DNA of 64,000 bases from Incurvaria masculella (lineage: Eukaryota > Arthropoda > Insecta > Lepidoptera > Incurvariidae): assembly GCA_946894095.1 (NCBI GenBank), contig OX335645.2:23831001-23895000 (forward strand), read 5' to 3'. The translations under genes were made by a program, and so were the position numbers. This document shows positions 11,612 to 21,643 of the stretch, piece by piece. How positions within the stretch are numbered: the first letter of the stretch is position 1; each line of letters starts with the position of its first letter. The notes beneath the pieces are model-generated. The model was not told the origin of the DNA and searched no databases. It worked only from the letters and a program-made list of their open reading frames with translations.

Positions 11612-11825
11612 CGCTGTGGAAACGCTTGGCGCATGGTCATCGGATGCGAAAAGTTTTTCAGACTGCACTGGAAAACTGCTTATTGAGAAATCCGGTGACC
11701 ATCGCGCTAAGACATTTTTCATACGGCGAATTAGCATGGCAATTCAAAGGGGAAACGCACAGAGCATTTTAGGTACTATGGGCAGCTCGGCGGGCATGGA
11801 GGAAATTTTCTATTTAGTTTAGGAT
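11612..11825 (+). pseudogene. Fragment of the C-terminal end of a retrotransposon ORF
   Basis: The short frame reads VETLGAWSSDAKSF, then RAKTFFIRRISMAIQRGNA and SILGTM near its end. This pattern (ETLG-W...; RIS-AIQRGNA...LGT) resembles the extreme C-terminus of reverse-transcriptase polyproteins of some non-LTR elements; I know it from memory and could not search. Only about 70 codons remain. Confidence 0.45.
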
Positions 11826-12949
11826 AGTATTAGTTGTAAGTTTATTATAGTAAGTTGTTAGTTTAATTTTTTTGGGGAATTTGTTGTTTTTGTTCAAACC
11901 TTAATTTGACCAATATATCAGTAATACCTTAACCCATTTGAAAAAAAAAGGTTTATGGGGTGGACAGCAGTTTTTGTTGCATACGGTGAAATACACGAGC
12001 GGCTCATAGCGCAGGGGCGTAGCGAATTGCCTTAAATGCCAGAGGTAGTTGGTTTAATTTCCCGCCCCGTTTATGCACCACTTTATTTCTCTCTCTTTGC
12101 ATTTAGTCACGAACGCCAACTGCTTTATGAAAATTACGACTTATTATTTCACATCGATTGATCTCCGCGCGCGAACGAAAGACATCAACGCACATGCTTC
12201 CTGCCGACGGATTAGTCGGCTTGTAACTTGGGAGCGCGGGACTTGATGTCCATGCCAGAATTCTCAAGTTAGATCTCTGCACCGCTTGTTTTCTCCCTCT
12301 GGGCTGCATGCACTTACATATCGCCACGAAAGCAAGCTTTTCCATGGTTCGAAATCAATGTAAAACTATGTTCGAAACGGCAATGAAAATTTGTTCATAA
12401 AGGGAAGGTCACCCAATACCTTCGGTAATGCATTGCGGTGGAGTAATATGACGGTTGTTGTGGTATTACCCACCAATGTCCAGTTACATAAAAAAACGCG
12501 TCCGTATATTTACCGAAGTACAACCATGGCTTAAAAAATCGTATGTCAATTTCCGGCATTCATCTTTTCATCTTTCCTCGTATATGTAATATGGTTCTGA
12601 GTGCGATGGCGCTTTTAAATACTAATCCAAAAGAAATACATACCCTGGCAGATATATCTTTCAAGGAAGTAATATTTCTAATCTATTTGATATTATGTTA
12701 TTAACCTCGGATCGTAACTTAAGCTCGTAAATAAAAGAAAGTGGGCTGTTATGTATTTATAAACAAACCTTGAAAGTTTATTGCACATCATATGCATAAT
12801 ATAATAATTCGTAAGCCCACAGTATATTTGGGCGATAAGTTTGACTACCCGATATATAATTGTTTGCATAGATGAGTCATATATATCGCGCGATTCCATT
12901 TTGTTACCATTTAAAGTCGTAATTTTCAGAGGTGATTTTAATTATAATC
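11826..12949. other. Intergenic DNA with a possible tRNA-SINE relic
   Basis: At about 12005-12068 a stretch reads like a worn tRNA gene (agcgcaggggcgtagcg, then ggttTAAtttccc). It is followed by ordinary AT-rich sequence and no supported gene. Confidence 0.35.
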
Positions 12950-12952
12950 ATC

Positions 12953-13490
12953 AATGAGGGTGGAACGCACGATCTTTGGTTAGTGATTTTTTTTATGCGA
13001 CCTGACATGGATGGCTAATACCACACAACTAACGTTATGAAATTAGCCCAATACACCACATTCCCGAAGGAATTTGGTGCCATGCCAGGACCTTCCCTTT
13101 ATGAGCACGGCTACATTGAACTGGATGGAAAACACGGAGAATTTTTCATTGCCGCTTCGACCATCTTTCATCCAATGCGATGGTACCAACCCGGGCGGGC
13201 TTAAACCCTACCACCTAGTAGGGAAAGGGGACCTACAGTTTTAAGATGGATTCCCAACCATGGAGCAGATCGCATTCGTGACGAAATGCACTTATCCAAC
13301 TCGGAAAGAGAAAGACGGTGGTGCTTGTCGGTATTTAACCCAGGCATCTGGTACGCTAGGCCAGTCCCCGCGCCACTAGGCTACGAGTAACGATGTAACT
13401 ATCAATCCTTATTTATTGACTGAAGAAGAAAAGAAGATCGATCTATAATATTCATAACTATAGTACTAACCAAAGATGGTGCAAGTTCGG
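12953..13490. mobile_element. Non-autonomous element with about 20-bp terminal inverted repeats (family A)
   Basis: The left end cgcacgatctttggttagtg pairs with the right end actaaccaaagatggtgcaag. The interior includes blocks also found elsewhere in the window: gacatggatggctaatacc, gccatgccaggacctt, ttcatccaatgcgatggtac and ccctaccacctagtaggg. It is probably a non-autonomous DNA element, but no target duplication was confirmed. Confidence 0.55.
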
Positions 13491-13591
13491 CATGATACTT
13501 AATGTTTTTTTCACATGTTGCGTTTTCAATTAACTATTTTAATAATTAACGTACGAACGCAAGTTTGAAATATGTACAGCAGGCGTGTTCC

Positions 13592-13735
13592 AGGAATCCT
13601 GAGTCTCAATAACCGCTTTTATAGCGGTTTTCAGAGCAATTTTCTTGACGAAAAGGTTCCGGACTTCTTAAAACCGCTTTTATAGCGGTTTTATGGAATC
13701 AGGATTCCTGATTCCTGATTACGGAATTCCAGGAA
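13592..13735. repeat. Palindromic ataaccgcttttatagcggt repeat
   Basis: Two self-complementary blocks (aaccgcttttatagcggtt, about 13609-13632 and 13672-13694) are flanked by caggaatcctga and tcaggattcctgattcctg. A related arrangement occurs at about 1950-2180. It will form strong hairpins. The family is unknown. Confidence 0.6.
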
Positions 13736-13740
13736 TAGGC

Positions 13741-13865
13741 CTACTAAGCGCATCGCCCTTGGCGCTGCAGTAGGCTTGACATATTCGAGGAAAACGTGTA
13801 TGTGGTTCAAAGTCCAATATGTGGCGTCTAGGGTAATACCGTTTGTACCATCACACTTGAAGAGA
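13741..13865 (-). repeat. About 120-bp segment duplicated at 52270-52390
   Basis: On the minus strand this reads ...acggtattaccctagacgcc... and ...gccaagggcgatgcgctt. The + strand at 52270-52390 carries the diverged equivalent (acggcatcaccctagatgcc ... gccgagggtgatgcgct). It is an interspersed segment of unknown origin. Confidence 0.6.
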
Positions 13866-14069
13866 ATAATGAGCTGATCAAGTTCCATACAATGCCTCGT
13901 GCCTGTTTCCTCAGTCAAATTATCAAAACATTTCTGATATTTTATTGGTTTTTTCAACCATTATTTACATGCGTGATATACGCCTCTAAACATTTGCATA
14001 CAAAAATACAAAAAGGCATATATTATCATGTATGAAACAAAAATTATCAAAAAATCTAAAGGATTTATG

Positions 14070-14240
14070 AATGAATGAATTAATAAATTCTTTATTGTGC
14101 ATAAACAAAAATACAATTACAAAGAAAACATACAGCAAAACAACAATACTGCACAAAGGCGGACTTATCACTAAGAGTGATTTCTTCCAGTCAACCCTTG
14201 GGGTGATGAGGAAAGGCAATAGAAATATCTGTAGGTAGGT
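14070..14240 (-). mobile_element. LINE 3' end (RTE-like tail)
   Basis: Read on the minus strand the sequence runs ggttgactggaagaaatcac, then tgataagtccgcc, then a T-rich tract and gcacaataaagaatttatt ending in an attcattc short repeat. This is a familiar 3' end of RTE/BovB-like LINEs and dependent SINEs in Lepidoptera. Only the tail is present. Confidence 0.6.
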
Positions 14241-14399
14241 GACACACCAGAAATTGAATAAAAGAAAAAAAAAACTCCATAAACATTTATCCACTCCACT
14301 TACATTGATCGGCCAATTTGGGAAATGTCCAGTAGCTGGGCAATGTATGTGGGTCTCCTAGGCGATGCTTTGCCCGTAGCATCTCGATCTCACACTAGA

Positions 14400-15582
14400 A
14401 GCAAAAGCTACAGATACAGGTGCAAATCTGAAAGTGCAAGGTCGGAGCTATTTTGCGGATGCATCAACACCTCCCAGCTTAACCGTTTTATTTTTTGCTG
14501 AGTCGCTAAAGATTTGTGTGGTCTAGCGTTATCGTGATGAAAAACCACACCCTTTCTATGGATCAATTCCGGCTGCTATCTCTCAACTTCTTACTTTAAT
14601 CTCATCTGTTGTTGGCAGTAGAGATCCGAATCGATGGTTCCGTACGGCGGTAAAAGCTCATAATGAAAAATGCCCTTCCAATTCCACCATACACACAGCA
14701 TTTGCAACAGTCTGTTAAACCTGACCGACCTTGGAACACGACCTGTGGTTATTTACGTTATTTTTATAACGTAAATAACCCCGTTATTTTCGTACGTGAT
14801 CCACTTTTCATGACCAGTTATCAATATTTTAAGAAACGTATCGTTTCATTACGTCTCAATAAAGAATCGCAAATTAGCACACGGTTCATTAGGTTTATTT
14901 CAGTGAGCTCGTGTAGCACCCAAATATCGAGCTGTGTACCCACCTTTTTTAAATGGGTCAAAACTGTTTTGTGGTCAATTTCCAGTTCTTCAGTTACGAC
15001 ATAACTACTGATATGCCGATCTTGTTATCTGTGTCATATATTTGGTCCTTTTTTTGTTTTTTGTAAGCTTCCTTTTTTTTTCTTTGGAAATAATATGGCT
15101 TATTATTTATGTTTTGTGTTTAACGCGTATATTTTGTTATTATTCCAATTTGTTTCAGTAAGAATTCGTAGTGGAGGCAAGTTTGGTGTTTATTTTTGTT
15201 TGTTTTTTTTTTGCAATTGTTATATGGACCTGTCTCTGTGATTTCTCCCAATAAAATAAAAAAATTCATTAGGTCCACACGTCACAATTTTTGTCATTTT
15301 CGCGGAATGCGTTGCATTTTTTCCTTTTTTTGTAATGAAATTTTAAAATATATCGAATTTCTTCATTAGATTCACTCATTTTGACGGAAATAAAAACAAA
15401 CGAAAAATAGCGGGAAACAACATTTTACTAATTGGATATATTTTTTAAATGTTATCTTTTTAATGTAATCAAAACTAGCCAGACACAATTAATAAAGTCG
15501 TTTAGTTTGAAATCTATACACCGGAAATTTTATTACATGTTTATACATACTATATGCAAAAAGACCCTTTCCTCGACCTATT
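14400..15582 (-). pseudogene. Mariner transposon relic, minus strand
   Basis: The outer end at about 15580 (minus: taggtcgaggaaagggtc) matches the inverted repeat of the intact mariner at 54609. Inward it shares gtaaaatgttgtttcccgct with the broken copy at 55954. Farther in, minus-strand stretches correspond to transposase parts, such as the block matching HHDNARPHTS and the one matching the region before the third catalytic Asp. Many stops and indels are present. It is non-functional. Confidence 0.8.
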
Positions 15583-15656
15583 ATGTAGAGCAACAAACTC
15601 CCCAGCGATCACCAATACGGCCTGAATATCGAAAGCCTTACCAAAGATAAACTTAA

Positions 15657-16565
15657 TGTTCAGGACGACGATAGGATAGGATAGTTTTGTAAATATAATT
15701 TAATTAAGTTTGTAATAAGATTTATAAAGAATAAAATATAAGTATAGGATATTAAATATAGATAGTTATTAATGTTATTAGCCTTGTAAGATAGTTGTAT
15801 TGATATTTGTAATTACTTTGTAACTAGCTTGTATTTACGTAGTTTTAGTCTTACTTAATAAAATATACCACAGACCGTGTTTCACTGGAGCGATAGCTGA
15901 GATGTTCACTCGAGACGGAAAGCGATGGTATGAGTCATCGCAGAGTACCGTTATCATGAGTCACGCATAACGGTACTCGGGCCGAGACGCGCGGGGGCGC
16001 TGTACGGAGCGATCCTATTGGCCGGCGGCCCAGCGCAAGGGGCGGAAGGCGCGTCGCCGGCGGTCGCTCTGGCGCGATGATAAACCGCACGTTTCGGCCC
16101 AGATAGTCAGTTCGGGTTAGAGCTCCTACCAGGGTTCACCTAGAGTTGGCACCACTACCTTGAGCTTCGGTTCGGTTTTGGGAGAGCGCGAGTGTACACT
16201 CCGCCAGCCTTCCGATAGAGCACGGACGTGCCGGACTGTTGAGCTTGCTCGCTGCCGGTGTCGTTGACGCAGCCAGAGGGTCTCGGTGGCCGGACTTTCG
16301 TCCGGACCGACTGGCTGTTCGTCCGTTGCTCTAGCGTGAGTGTACGCTCCGCTCAGGACCCTGGTACTACGTTCGCCCGTCTCGAGTGGGCGTCTCTGCG
16401 ACTCGCTCCGGTGCGCACCGCCTGCGGTACCGTAGAGCAAGAAAAGAGTTGTTTCTATTTCGCGCGCCCCGCATCTCTTCCCGTGTGACCGCCGTCAGCG
16501 TCGAGACCCGGCGGATCGTCGAGGCAACCTGGAAGCACCGTCCTCCTGAGTTACGATCCTTCACA
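15657..16565 (+). repeat. 5' LTR of the BEL/Pao element
   Basis: The LTR has two compositional halves: the first 215 bp are AT-rich (about 15657-15870), including aataaaatata, and the rest is GC-rich. Its ends are TG...CA. A cap-like gtcagttcgg occurs at about 16106-16115. Confidence 0.95.
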
Positions 16566-16566
16566 T

Positions 16567-16585
16567 TGGTCCTTCGAGCCGGATC
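16567..16585 (+). promoter_or_regulatory. Primer-binding site matching tRNA-Tyr
   Basis: One base after the LTR, TGGTCCTTCGAGCCGGATC is the complement of the 3' end of insect tRNA-Tyr (…CCGGCTCGAAGGACCA). The identification of the tRNA is from memory of the Drosophila sequence. Confidence 0.8.
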
Positions 16586-16588
16586 AAG

Positions 16589-19552
16589 ATGCCCGTGACG
16601 CGGTCACAGAAGAACAGCGAGCGAGCTACGTCGGCGCGACTGCAAGAGGCCGTCCCGGTCTCCGGCGCGACCGAGCCCGCGCTCGCGTCCACGTCCGCGC
16701 CCGCCGCCGCCGCGCCCACCGCCGCGCCCGCGCCTGTACCTGTGCCCGCCGCCGCCGCGGCCGCGCCCGTACTTGCGCCCGGGGCCGCGCCCGCGCTCGC
16801 GTCAGCGTCGGAGCAAGACACGTCGCCGGACACCGGAACGCGGACTACGCAGACGACCCACACGTGGACGCACGGAACCACGGAGGCTCCGACCGATGCC
16901 TCTACCGTCCACAAGATGGCGCCAGCTGCCAGGGCGCCGCCGATCGAGAGATCAGTGCGATCGTCGGCGTCCAAGAAAAGGCAGAAAAAGCTGGCGCTCG
17001 AAGAAAAGTTGCGGCTAGCTGAGATCGCACTCCTTAAGACTCAGTTAGCCCGCATGGAAGAAGATACAGACAGCGACGAAGAGGACGACGTCCCTGGGAA
17101 GGAGGAACGAGTGACGAGCTGGCTTCGCACGCAGAGCGAGCACCGGCGGGAGCGGAGCCCACCGTCACCGCAGCCGTCACGGCGAGCGACGCCAGCGCCA
17201 CCCGTTGCCGAAACCCCGCACCCACGGACGCCGAACAAGCACAGGCGAGAACGGAGCGTGACGTCATCGCAGCGAACTCTGCGAGCGACGCCAGCGCCGC
17301 CTGTCGGCGAAGTCCTGTGTCAGCCGTCACGACTGGATGTGCCGCCGCCGCCGCAGCCGCCGCTGCCGCGCCTGCCTGCCCTACATCCCGAACCGTCAAG
17401 CCCACCAGTTGGACGCGACCCGTCACTGCGAGGACCGAACGCGGGTACGACACACAGAGAGCCAGCCGCCCACAGTCAAATGGGTCAAGGTGTCATCACT
17501 ATCGACACCTTGGCCGCGGCTCTGGCTCAAAATCAGAGAAAGTGTGCACCGAAGTACATCCAGCAGCTACCGAACTACAGCGGTGCGCCCGGGGACTGGC
17601 TGCAATTCAAGAGAGCTTTCCAGGAAACGGAGTGTCACTTCTCGCGACTCGAGAATGTGGCACGAATCCGGCACGCCCTGGAAGGAAAGGCAAAGGAAGC
17701 AGCGCAGAGCCTGATGCTGTCGACGCCGGACCCGAGTGACGTCATCGCCGAGCTGGAAAGGAGATTCGGCCGACCGCAGTTTTTAGTGTTGAACGAGGTC
17801 GAAAAACTGAAGCGGCTGCCACGACTGCGAGACACGGCGAAGGAGCTCTGCGTATTCGCCGGACAGGTCTCTAGCGCCGTGGCTACAATCCGAGCGCTGA
17901 ACAAGCCGCAGCACCTGCACAACCCGGATCTGGTGCGCATCGTGCTAGAAAAGTTGACAACCACGCTGCGGTACCGTTGGTATGATTACGCAACGGCGTA
18001 CAAGGACGAGCGACCGGAGCTGCAGAAAATCGCTGGTTTCCTGAACGTGGAAGCAGATAAGTGCGGGAACTACATTGAGCCCGACTTTTCGGAAATGAGC
18101 AGCACCGGCGCTCGACAGAAGGACCGGCCGGAGCAACGACCACATAAGTTTTTCGGAACGGACTATACCGAAAAGCCGCAATGTCCTACGTGTGAGGGCG
18201 AGCACCACCTGCTCGTCTGCCCCAAATTTCTGGCTGCAGACGTGGACGATAGATGGGACTTAGCCAAGACCACAAGAACGTGCTTTCGGTGCCTGAAGAG
18301 CCGACACCGACATTGGAGTTGCACCGCACGAGTTTGCGGCGTGGGTGAATGCCAGGAGAGTCACCATCGACTGCTCCACACTGACCGGCAGAAGAAAGAG
18401 ACAGAGACAGAGACCGTTTCGACCACTGTGACTGCGGCGGGGCGAACCTCTCGTGCCCTGCTCAAGATTATACCAGTGACGCTGACCGGACCGAAGGGCA
18501 AGATCAACACTTTCGCCTTGCTAGACGAAGGGTCGACAGTCACGATGATCGATCAATCCGTCGCGAGCAAGATCGGAGCGAAAGGCGTTCCGGATCCACT
18601 TCAAGTACTGGGAATCGGCGGCATCACTGTGAATATGGAAGCATCACGCAGAGTAGACCTACAAATCCGTGGCAAGCATGCGTCAGTAGAATACGAGCTG
18701 AGAGGTGCGAGGACGATCAAGCAGCTCAAGTTTCCGCCGCAGAGCATCACCGGCGGGAGCATAAGAGACTGCGAGCATCTCGCGAACTTGAGCTCAGTCC
18801 TGACCTACACGGACGCGACGCCGAAACTGCTAATCGGCCAAGATAACTGGCAGCTCATCGTGTCCAGAAAATTGAGGTGCGGACGTGGAGACCAGCCTGT
18901 TGCGTCGCTAACCCAGCTTGGGTGGGTACTGCATGGCTGTCGGAACTCTGCCACCGCAGCCGTGGGCTTCTGCAGTCACATCGCTGAAGACATGGAGCCG
19001 AAGCTGAACAAGGACGCTGAAGGAGCACGAAGTGACATTGACGACACTGCCGGCCGAAGAAGAAAGCAGGATGAGCCGTTGCCTGCCCACCCACATCGTC
19101 GCCGTGGTACCAGAAGAAGAAGACACACTGACGTCAGACCGCATCCTGATGGGCGCAGCAAGCAGCACGTCGCCGCCAGGGAACTTCAGCGCCGACGACA
19201 TCGAGGCGAAGGCACTCTGGCGACGGACGCAGGGGCTGGCGAACGACTTCTGGAGACGCTGGGTACGGGAGTGCCGCCCCCAGCAGCAGCACCGGCGGGA
19301 GCCACGAGGAAGCGGAGGGCTCCCAGACATCGGCGACGTCGTGATCGTCACAGACCCGCATCTCCCACAGACCACCTGGCAACGAGGACGGATCAAGGCC
19401 GTGCACCCGGGCCCAGACGACGTCATCAGAATCATGGACATCCGTCTGGCGGGGAGCAGAGCGACGAGGGAGCCAACGAAGAGGATCATCGTCCTGCCAG
19501 AAATAGGTCGTGGCGAGCAGCGACGGCGGGAGAATGTTCAGGACGACGATAG
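16589..19552 (+). CDS. BEL/Pao Gag-protease polyprotein, fused out of frame to residual pol end
   Basis: The ORF is 987 codons long. Residues 1-100 are an Ala/Pro-rich low-complexity segment. A basic, coiled-coil-like part follows, then a retroviral-type Gag core (from about residue 325, LPNYSGAPGDWLQFKRAF). A zinc-knuckle region comes next (about residues 530-600: CPTCEGEHHLLVC, CFRCLKSRHRHWSC and CGVGECQESHH). A retropepsin-like protease follows with the active-site block FALLDEGSTVTMID near residue 650 (LDEGST is the BEL/Pao form). The conserved Gag-protease part ends near KLNKDAE (about 19023). Beyond this the ORF reads the pol C-terminus in the wrong frame, giving an Arg-rich nonsense tail to the stop inside the 3' LTR. 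Gag and protease appear intact; particle assembly is plausible but replication needs enzymes in trans. Confidence 0.9.
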   Translation: MPVTRSQKNSERATSARLQEAVPVSGATEPALASTSAPAAAAPTAAPAPVPVPAAAAAAPVLAPGAAPALASASEQDTSPDTGTRTTQTTHTWTHGTTEAPTDASTVHKMAPAARAPPIERSVRSSASKKRQKKLALEEKLRLAEIALLKTQLARMEEDTDSDEEDDVPGKEERVTSWLRTQSEHRRERSPPSPQPSRRATPAPPVAETPHPRTPNKHRRERSVTSSQRTLRATPAPPVGEVLCQPSRLDVPPPPQPPLPRLPALHPEPSSPPVGRDPSLRGPNAGTTHREPAAHSQMGQGVITIDTLAAALAQNQRKCAPKYIQQLPNYSGAPGDWLQFKRAFQETECHFSRLENVARIRHALEGKAKEAAQSLMLSTPDPSDVIAELERRFGRPQFLVLNEVEKLKRLPRLRDTAKELCVFAGQVSSAVATIRALNKPQHLHNPDLVRIVLEKLTTTLRYRWYDYATAYKDERPELQKIAGFLNVEADKCGNYIEPDFSEMSSTGARQKDRPEQRPHKFFGTDYTEKPQCPTCEGEHHLLVCPKFLAADVDDRWDLAKTTRTCFRCLKSRHRHWSCTARVCGVGECQESHHRLLHTDRQKKETETETVSTTVTAAGRTSRALLKIIPVTLTGPKGKINTFALLDEGSTVTMIDQSVASKIGAKGVPDPLQVLGIGGITVNMEASRRVDLQIRGKHASVEYELRGARTIKQLKFPPQSITGGSIRDCEHLANLSSVLTYTDATPKLLIGQDNWQLIVSRKLRCGRGDQPVASLTQLGWVLHGCRNSATAAVGFCSHIAEDMEPKLNKDAEGARSDIDDTAGRRRKQDEPLPAHPHRRRGTRRRRHTDVRPHPDGRSKQHVAARELQRRRHRGEGTLATDAGAGERLLETLGTGVPPPAAAPAGATRKRRAPRHRRRRDRHRPASPTDHLATRTDQGRAPGPRRRHQNHGHPSGGEQSDEGANEEDHRPARNRSWRAATAGECSGRR

Positions 19553-19562
19553 GATAGGATAG
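19030..19562 (+). pseudogene. Residual C-terminus of BEL/Pao pol
   Basis: In a frame different from gag, this stretch reads DRILMGAASSTSPPGNF, WRRTQGLANDFWRRWVREC, and then DIGDVVIVTDPHLPQTTW, RGRIKAVHPGPDDV and PTKRIIVLP. That is the conserved domain after integrase in BEL/Pao polyproteins (DUF5641-like). Its frame is open but has no natural start, because the upstream pol is deleted. The deletion junction lies near 19020-19040. Confidence 0.85.
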
Positions 19563-20443
19563 TTTTGTAAATATAATTTAATTAAGTTTGTAATAAGATT
19601 TATAAAGAATAAAATATAAGTATAGGATATTAAATATAGATAGTTATTAATGTTATTAGCCTTGTAAGATAGTTGTATTGATATTTGTAATTACTTTGTA
19701 ACTAGCTTGTATTTACGTAGTTTTAGTCTTACTTAATAAAATATACCACAGACCGTGTTTCACTGGAGCGATAGCTGAGATGTTCACTCGAGACGGAAAG
19801 CGATGGTATGAGTCATCGCAGAGTACCGTTATCATGAGTCACGCATAACGGTACTCGGGCCGAGACGCGCGGGGGCGCTGTACGGAGCGATCCTATTGGC
19901 CGGCGGCCCAGCGCAAGGGGCGGAAGGCGCGTCGCCGGCGGTCGCTCTGGCGCGATGATAAACCGCACGTTTCGGCCCAGATAGTCAGTTCGGGTTAGAG
20001 CTCCTACCAGGGTTCACCTAGAGTTGGCACCACTACCTTGAGCTTCGGTTCGGTTTTGGGAGAGCGCGAGTGTACACTCCGCCAGCCTTCCGATAGAGCA
20101 CGGACGTGCCGGACTGTTGAGCTTGCTCGCTGCCGGTGTCGTTGACGCAGCCAGAGGGTCTCGGTGGCCGGACTTTCGTCCGGACCGACTGGCTGTTCGT
20201 CCGTTGCTCTAGCGTGAGTGTACGCTCCGCTCAGGACCCTGGTACTACGTTCGCCCGTCTCGAGTGGGCGTCTCTGCGACTCGCTCCGGTGCGCACCGCC
20301 TGCGGTACCGTAGAGCAAGAAAAGAGTTGTTTCTATTTCGCGCGCCCCGCATCTCTTCCCGTGTGACCGCCGTCAGCGTCGAGACCCGGCGGATCGTCGA
20401 GGCAACCTGGAAGCACCGTCCTCCTGAGTTACGATCCTTCACA
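19535..20443 (+). repeat. 3' LTR of the BEL/Pao element
   Basis: It is the same length as the 5' LTR and shows no difference that I could find by reading. It is followed at once by the CTTAA target duplication. Confidence 0.95.
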
Positions 20444-20844
20444 CTTAAGCTGGAAATCCTGAACAGGCGACAGTATTTCACGCTGGACCAAAAATGGCTC
20501 CTCAATAAGGCGCAGATAAGGTCTTACGTGGAGTTATTTTTCGCATCTGTGAGAAGGTACTGCTGAGCACTGTTTGGCACCTTGGACTCGATCAGTGACG
20601 CGCCATTTGTCTCATCGACCACCCTGAGGTATCCCATAATTTAGTTGCCTCGAATTCCAAAGAGATGTGGCGTCATTATCTGTGTTCTATCTACTCTACC
20701 ATGGAGCTGCATAACGCCATTCCTTTGCTCCCTTGCCACCATCGTCCAACTTGGAATTGGTGGGAATTCAACTAATCACTGTTGATGGTCCCAAAACAAG
20801 AACCAACCCTTCTAGATCCTCTTGATCCTTTTTACATGATGGTT

Positions 20845-21643
20845 TATGGTCCAAACATTAACCATGTATTCCTGGGAATATATTGGGTTAATATTTGTGA
20901 CCAGTGAGTCACTTGTTACTGAATCACAGGCGAATGTAAATATCAGGAGTATACCCGCTTGTCCCAGTTACATCTATTATCTTATTATTAGTATTATCTT
21001 GGGCAATACATTGTTCTTTTATAGTTCAGCCAATAAAATCACCCTCTCCCAGGACAAAAGAAATAAATATATCCGAATGTCATTTCAGCTCACATCACAT
21101 GATGAGTAACATCACGATGGAAATTTTAGCTTCATCACACTTTATCGTATATTTGGTCAAATCGTAATTTATTATATTTCAAAAAATCGTTCAATATTTT
21201 GTAGTATTTGTAAAAATAATTTGTAGAGCGATTTTCAAATCACATGTATATTTTTCAACTAATCGCTTTAAATTATCAAATAAACGATAAGTTTAACAAC
21301 AAGCGAAAGGCTATAAAAATAACTAGGGCGTTGTCGCCACACATACTGAAGACGAACGAAATATATTTATTACTTTTTCTCATGTGGCAGCACATACTTG
21401 TCAGCCAGCTGGTATTCTGGTATGATTTATGTCGAAGAATAGACTATTCATAGTGCTATTTCACTTTTGTTTAGCAGTAAGAAGCTATAGACGTGCTCAA
21501 AAGCAGCGTTTATTGTTCATACAAACAAATCGGATAATGTGCGTAATGTGTCATTATTCTTTCGTGTCAGTCAGTTTTTGATTCTGATTCATTTCGATCT
21601 TTTGGATTGTTTACCGGAATTCTTGCAATACAATCAAAACATA
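20845..21643 (+). other. Intergenic and 5' flank of ARPC5
   Basis: AT-rich DNA with no supported gene. The last part carries two cap-like TCAGT sequences close together (about 21567-21576), a plausible transcription start for ARPC5 about 70 nt before its ATG. No TATA box is evident. Confidence 0.4.

Larger units (their letters stand above)
15652..20448 (+). mobile_element. Non-autonomous BEL/Pao LTR retrotransposon with 5-bp TSD
   Basis: The element spans 15657-20443. Its 909-bp LTRs (15657-16565 and 19535-20443) begin TGTTCAGG and end TTCACA, and appear identical throughout: every reading frame in one recurs 3878 bp later in the other. The 5-bp duplication CTTAA flanks both sides (15652-15656 and 20444-20448). 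The internal part is only 2969 bp. It keeps gag, the protease and the extreme C-terminus of pol but has lost reverse transcriptase, RNase H and most of integrase. It must depend on enzymes from full-length relatives. The perfect duplication and matching LTRs indicate a recent insertion. Confidence 0.95.
15605..20840 (+). pseudogene. Jockey-like LINE relic split by the BEL/Pao element
   Basis: The reading frame before the LTR element (ending TKDKL at 15656) continues after it (KLEILNRRQYFTLDQKWLL from about 20444, then KAQIRSYVEL). A shifted frame further on reads DVASLSVFYLLYHG and then TVDGPKTRTNPSRSS. This order is that of the C-terminal end of jockey/CR1-type LINE ORF2 proteins, and the last motif matches the LINE fragment at 26180-26520. 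The older LINE was therefore the target of the LTR element. Confidence 0.7.

Noticed and set aside
20004..20566. ORFs within the LTRs (104 and 76-100 codons, both strands)
   Set aside because: They occur identically in both LTRs, overlap on opposite strands and resemble no protein; they reflect GC-rich LTR sequence.
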